This document shows, one piece after another, positions 60,585-64,000 of a DNA stretch of 64,000 nucleotides (the stretch's first letter is position 1; every line of letters begins with the position of its first letter). The position numbers and the translations under genes were made by a program. The notes beneath the pieces are model-generated. The model ran no database searches, was not told the DNA's origin, and saw only the letters and a list, made by a program, of their open reading frames with translations. The DNA is from Fulvivirga ligni (GTDB taxonomy: Bacteria > Bacteroidota > Bacteroidia > Cytophagales > Cyclobacteriaceae): assembly GCF_021389935.1 (NCBI RefSeq), contig NZ_CP089979.1, forward strand, positions 5,003,001-5,067,000. The letters run 5' to 3'.

Positions 60585-62990
60585 ATGAATCATCTTTACC
60601 TAACCATGATTATGCTTTTCGCAGGCACCACCTGCCTGGCTCAGAACTTTATCTCAGGTAGTGTTTCAGCAAACGATGACACGCCGCTGGTAAGTGCCAA
60701 CGTGCTTCTTTACCAAAAATCTGACTCTTCTTTCATACAAGGAGATGTTACTTCTGAAGACGGTTCATTTAGAATGCAGCTACCCAGCACCAATGAGCCA
60801 CTGACCTTAGTCATCACCTTTATTGGCTATAATCCTTACTCGCAGGATGTTAACCCAAACCGATCTGCCAACCTGGGGAAACTGGTGCTTAGTGAAAACA
60901 CAGCACTACTGGCCGATGTGGAAGTATCTGCTCGCAAGCCACTGCTTGAACAGAAGATAGATCGCACCATTGTTAATATAGAAAACAATGCCACTACAGC
61001 CGGGGGCAATGTGCTGGAAGTATTAGGTCAGCTCCCTTCTGTGATAGTGAACCAAACCCTCAATGAAATAAGCATGATGGGCAAGCAGGGCGTATCTATT
61101 ATGGTTAATGACCGCTTAATAAGATTACAGGAAACCGACCTACTCAACTATCTGCAGAATCTACCCGCTGAAAATGTCAGTTCTATAGAATTAATTACCT
61201 CTCCACCAGCTGGTTATGATGCTCAAGGCAATGCAGGAATCATTAACATCAAAACTAAACAAGCAGAGGCAGAGGGAGTTACCGGAAGTATTACCAGTCA
61301 TCTGGCCTATGGAGATCGTGGCAAGTATGGTGTGTCTGCATTGATTAACCTGAAAAAGAAAAAAGTAGCGGCATACTGGAATTTGTCGACTGATTTCAAC
61401 CATTCTCTGGCCAAGGGTTATCTCTATACTGACTATACTTTTGATGATACCCGAATTGTATCTAACATGGACGTATTGCGAAAGCCTTATATGGGACTCT
61501 ATGGCTTAGAAACTGGCGTAGATTATAACTTATCTCCAAAAACCTCTATAGGCAGTGTCATTAACTTTAACAGTACTGACTGGAAAATGAATGCCAAGTC
61601 ATCTACCGACATGCGAGGAAATCCTGACAATCTGGTCTACGAGATGTCAGAAAACTACGAAGAGAATTTATCTTTCAGAACCTTACTAAATGCCCATATT
61701 AACCATCAACTCACTGAAAAATCATCATTCAAAATAGATTATGATTATGTGTTTTTCACCCGAAAGAATCCTACTACTTATAACCTCTTCCACACCTATG
61801 CTGATGGTAGCAGTAAGCAGAAGAAAACAAGATCTAATTCTGAAACACCGCTGAGCATCCATGTGGTAAAGGGAGATTTCACCAGCCGCCTTGACAAAAT
61901 CAAAATAGAAGCCGGCATGAAGGCAGCTTTCTCCAGTTTCGAAAACGATGTGCATGTATCTGAGATTAAGGAAGGTACCGTGCTTGAAGACCCTGACTAC
62001 ACAGACTTCTATGCCATGAATGAAAATATACTGGCGGCCTATACTTCGGTTAACTGGCCAATAGTAGAGAAGCTGACTTTACAAGCCGGACTAAGATTTG
62101 AGCACTACAGCATGGAGCTTTCATCCTTAAAACAAGGAAACATTATTGATCGCCAGGCCTCTAATCTTTTTCCAAGTGCCTATCTGGATTATAGATTAAA
62201 TGACGATAACGACTGGCAGCTATCCTATGTAAGAAGAATAGACAGACCTGGATTTTTGAATCTGGCCCCATACTTCTATTTCTTTAACTCCAGCTCACTT
62301 TTTACAGGAAATAGCAATCTGATACCAGCCTTTACTAACCAAATAAGCCTGAACTACAGACACAAGCTACTCCATCTGATATTTCAATATGCGCATACCA
62401 ACCTGCCAATTTTCGAAGTACATCCTGATAAAGATCAAGAAAGAAATATTGCCATTTTCAGACCGAAACAGGGAAAGCTTAGAGAAACTTATTCTATCAC
62501 CTTAAACTATCCTCTTTATATTAATAAATGGTGGGAAATGAACTTTAACACTGCTGGGTACCGACTTATACAAGTACCGATTTTTGAAACTAAAGAAATT
62601 ACCTTTAAGCACTATAGCGCCTCCCTGAGTGTATCTCAAAACTTTAAGCTGCCTAAAAACTTTAGTGTAGACCTTTCGGGCAATTTTTATACTACTACTT
62701 ATCAGGGGCTCACCATCACTCCATCGTTATGGGATCTTAACCTGGGCATAAGGAAAGAATTTACCGCAGGCAGCATCTTAAGCCTGAGTGTGTATGACTT
62801 GCTAGACACTGGCTCCCGATGGCCAATACACACTGAGGATGTGCTACCCAACACCTATTATAATTTTGAGCTGGACATAGAAGGTCCTGTGGTTAGACTA
62901 ACCCTGACCATACCATTTGGCACTGACCAAATAAAGAAAAACACCAATAGAAAAACTGGTTCAGAAGAGGAGCTTAACCGACTAAATTAG
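60585..62990 (+). CDS. TonB-dependent-receptor-like outer-membrane beta-barrel protein
   Basis: An 801-aa outer-membrane protein: signal peptide (MNHLYLTMIMLFAGTTCLA), a CarboxypepD_reg-like domain (residues 22-100, SGSVSANDDTPLVSANVLLYQ), a plug (about 110-220, VLEVLGQLPSVIVNQTLNEI and VSSIELITSPPAGYDAQGNAGIINIKTK), and a C-terminal beta-barrel of the OMP_b-brl_3 type. A strict TonB box is not obvious. Such proteins import or bind unknown ligands. It is divergent from the LytTR pair across a 207-bp gap, suggesting, but not proving, control by it. Confidence 0.9.
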   Translation: MNHLYLTMIMLFAGTTCLAQNFISGSVSANDDTPLVSANVLLYQKSDSSFIQGDVTSEDGSFRMQLPSTNEPLTLVITFIGYNPYSQDVNPNRSANLGKLVLSENTALLADVEVSARKPLLEQKIDRTIVNIENNATTAGGNVLEVLGQLPSVIVNQTLNEISMMGKQGVSIMVNDRLIRLQETDLLNYLQNLPAENVSSIELITSPPAGYDAQGNAGIINIKTKQAEAEGVTGSITSHLAYGDRGKYGVSALINLKKKKVAAYWNLSTDFNHSLAKGYLYTDYTFDDTRIVSNMDVLRKPYMGLYGLETGVDYNLSPKTSIGSVINFNSTDWKMNAKSSTDMRGNPDNLVYEMSENYEENLSFRTLLNAHINHQLTEKSSFKIDYDYVFFTRKNPTTYNLFHTYADGSSKQKKTRSNSETPLSIHVVKGDFTSRLDKIKIEAGMKAAFSSFENDVHVSEIKEGTVLEDPDYTDFYAMNENILAAYTSVNWPIVEKLTLQAGLRFEHYSMELSSLKQGNIIDRQASNLFPSAYLDYRLNDDNDWQLSYVRRIDRPGFLNLAPYFYFFNSSSLFTGNSNLIPAFTNQISLNYRHKLLHLIFQYAHTNLPIFEVHPDKDQERNIAIFRPKQGKLRETYSITLNYPLYINKWWEMNFNTAGYRLIQVPIFETKEITFKHYSASLSVSQNFKLPKNFSVDLSGNFYTTTYQGLTITPSLWDLNLGIRKEFTAGSILSLSVYDLLDTGSRWPIHTEDVLPNTYYNFELDIEGPVVRLTLTIPFGTDQIKKNTNRKTGSEEELNRLN

Positions 62991-63012
62991 CATTAGGGGT
63001 CCGCATACCCTG

Positions 63013-63035
63013 GCCCTTCTCCCTGTGAGAAGGGC
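63013..63035 (+). terminator. Probable terminator of the TonB-type receptor gene (hairpin copy 3)
   Basis: GCCCTTCTC and GAGAAGGGC form a perfect 9-bp stem with a CCTGT loop, 22 bp after the receptor stop. It belongs to the same hairpin family as 450-494 and 58421-58444. Confidence 0.65.
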
Positions 63036-63098
63036 AGATGCTAATCTTTAGGCGCAAAGTGATCATTCACATTTTTTAAGAGAATTCTAATAGCCGAC

Positions 63099-63200
63099 AC
63101 ACCTAATCCTCGTTTATAACGAGGATTTGTAGAGATATGCATTTGTAATACCAGTTGGAGATTTTCAATGTAAGAAGGCACAAGTGGACACTTGCGCCAG
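63099..63200. repeat. Dispersed repeat copy B (102 bp)
   Basis: Begins CACCTAATCCTCGTT with a perfect hairpin AATCCTCGTT-TAT-AACGAGGATT (63105-63127), continues TTGTAGAGATATGCATTTGTAATACC, and ends ACAAGTGGACACTTGCGCCAG. Copy C is the same length and very similar. It lies between the receptor and the small lipoprotein gene. Confidence 0.85.
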
Positions 63201-63211
63201 CGGGGGCTAGA

Positions 63212-63742
63212 TCAATCAAATCTTTTATAAACCATATTCTGCTTGGGATAATCAATAGAAACATAATCCTTACCAATTGTTCGAAATTTAGTTCTTGTAT
63301 AATTAGGTGTATCAGGATATTCAAAACTTAAAGAAAGGCTATTTTTATAAAGCAAACCTATTAATATTAATCCAGAGGATTTGTCTCTAATAAAACATCG
63401 GTATTTGCAAACTCGGTTACAAACCTTCTCTAAATCTGATGCGAGAACTCCTCCGTTATCTTTAATCCAAGCCATTGCTGATGTACTATCTACACCAATT
63501 AAATGAATTGTTTTAGACATAATTACCTCATAATTAGGTAAATATGAATAAATTATATTAACTCCATTCTCAAATTTGTGAAGTTCCCTTAATGAGTCGT
63601 TATCTACATAACCATACTCTTTTAGAAGATCATAAGAAACTGTTAGGTCTATATTTATTTCACTTCGGCTCTCAGTTTTTTCAGTGGAGCTACAGGCAAG
63701 ATTGATGAATAATACTAGTAGGATAAATATATACTTTTTCAT
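63212..63742 (-). CDS. Small lipoprotein of unknown function
   Basis: A 176-aa lipoprotein (lipobox LACSST, Cys17). The mature protein is mostly beta strand with a few cysteines (LEKVCNRVCKYRCFIRD) that could form a disulphide-bonded knot. I recognise no family. It is flanked on both sides by copies of the dispersed repeat (B upstream in coordinate, C downstream), so it could have moved with or been trapped between repeats; there is no other sign of transfer. Confidence 0.7.
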   Translation of the reverse strand: MKKYIFILLVLFINLACSSTEKTESRSEINIDLTVSYDLLKEYGYVDNDSLRELHKFENGVNIIYSYLPNYEVIMSKTIHLIGVDSTSAMAWIKDNGGVLASDLEKVCNRVCKYRCFIRDKSSGLILIGLLYKNSLSLSFEYPDTPNYTRTKFRTIGKDYVSIDYPKQNMVYKRFD

Positions 63743-63774
63743 TTTGTTTTATTTTAATCATAACGCCCGTTCCC

Positions 63775-63791
63775 GCCATGCTTAGCATGGC
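63775..63791. repeat. GCCATGC hairpin
   Basis: GCCATGC-TTA-GCATGGC is a perfect 7-bp stem with a 3-nt loop, in the promoter-side region of the small lipoprotein gene. Confidence 0.6.
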
Positions 63792-63856
63792 AGTACTGCT
63801 TTAGATCATTAAACTAATAGTCGGCCTCCTGCCATCATTATAGTCGATTATAATGT

Positions 63857-63958
63857 ACACCTAATCCTCGTTTATATTGAGGATTTGTAGAGATGGGCAT
63901 TTGTAATGCCATTTGGTTGTTGATAATTAACGAAACTACAAGTGGACACTTGCGCCAG
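63857..63958. repeat. Dispersed repeat copy C (102 bp)
   Basis: Same length and layout as copy B: AATCCTC/GAGGATT hairpin at 63863-63885, TTGTAGAGATGGGCATTTGTAATGCC, and CAAGTGGACACTTG at 63939-63952, followed by CGCCAG. CTAATAG-CGG just before it (about 63813) also matches the left flank of copy B, where the intervening stretch is missing. Confidence 0.85.
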
Positions 63959-64000
63959 TTTTGACAACCTGAATTACTCACTTACTGTAATAAACCAATC

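Noticed and set aside
63103-63324. Minus-strand ORF through repeat copy B
   Set aside because: It is created by the repeat and the end of the small lipoprotein gene; no conserved features.

Overview
The window is a 64 kb piece of chromosome from a member of the Bacteroidota, most likely order Cytophagales (relatives of Fulvivirga or Marivirga would fit; the genus cannot be fixed from the sequence alone). The evidence is the gene content: DUF4199 proteins, BatA-type membrane proteins, OmpA/PD40 lipoprotein-like proteins, CarboxypepD_reg-like secreted proteins, LytTR/LytS pairs and TPR-fused histidine kinases. Several clear promoters also carry the Bacteroidota -7 box TAnnTTTG, and Shine-Dalgarno sequences are generally absent. 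It looks like core chromosome with short intergenic repeats; I see no phage, no complete insertion sequence, no CRISPR array and no rRNA or tRNA gene.

Layout. 1-4.4 kb: the start of recQ, formate-tetrahydrofolate ligase, a TrmN6-like methyltransferase and a secreted esterase. 4.6-8.6 kb: an RRM protein, a YceI protein with a cysteine-rich MarR regulator, and a frameshifted TPR histidine kinase coupled to a small AidA/PixA-like gene. 8.7-13.4 kb: oligoendopeptidase F, a long AT-rich tandem repeat, a flavin/2Fe-2S reductase and purB. 13.4-18 kb: a TolC / MacB-like permease / MacA-like adaptor operon. 18.3-25.5 kb: a methyltransferase facing a six-gene operon (BatA-like, catalytically impaired dihydroorotase homologue, two DUF4199 proteins, two GT2 glycosyltransferases). 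25.7-31.7 kb: ExbD, a short SSB, a zinc-finger protein, OmpA, an acyltransferase and pirin. 31.8-42.1 kb: pyruvate carboxylase, a haem-binding protein, a DHp-only sensor protein, DUF1328, and a cysteine synthase/CBS protein. 42.2-51.8 kb: HicAB, then AddB-like and AddA-like recombination proteins separated by a glucoamylase-like GH15 enzyme and an SDR dehydrogenase. 52-64 kb: stress protein, frameshifted membrane MutS homologue, glycosidase-like lipoprotein, LytTR two-component pair, TonB-type receptor and three copies of a roughly 100-bp intergenic repeat.

The most interesting signal is regulatory. A 14-bp perfect palindrome (AATGTTTAAACATT), inside a longer shared block, sits exactly 3 bp upstream of the -7 box of both the YceI gene (about 5 kb) and the pirin gene (about 31.7 kb). 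The MarR gene next to YceI has five cysteines and its own 20-bp perfect inverted repeat, which touches its -33 box and shares an ATTAATG core. I infer a small thiol-responsive regulon, not one I recognise as described. Two genes (TPR histidine kinase, MutS homologue) carry single-base frameshifts, which may be real or sequencing errors.
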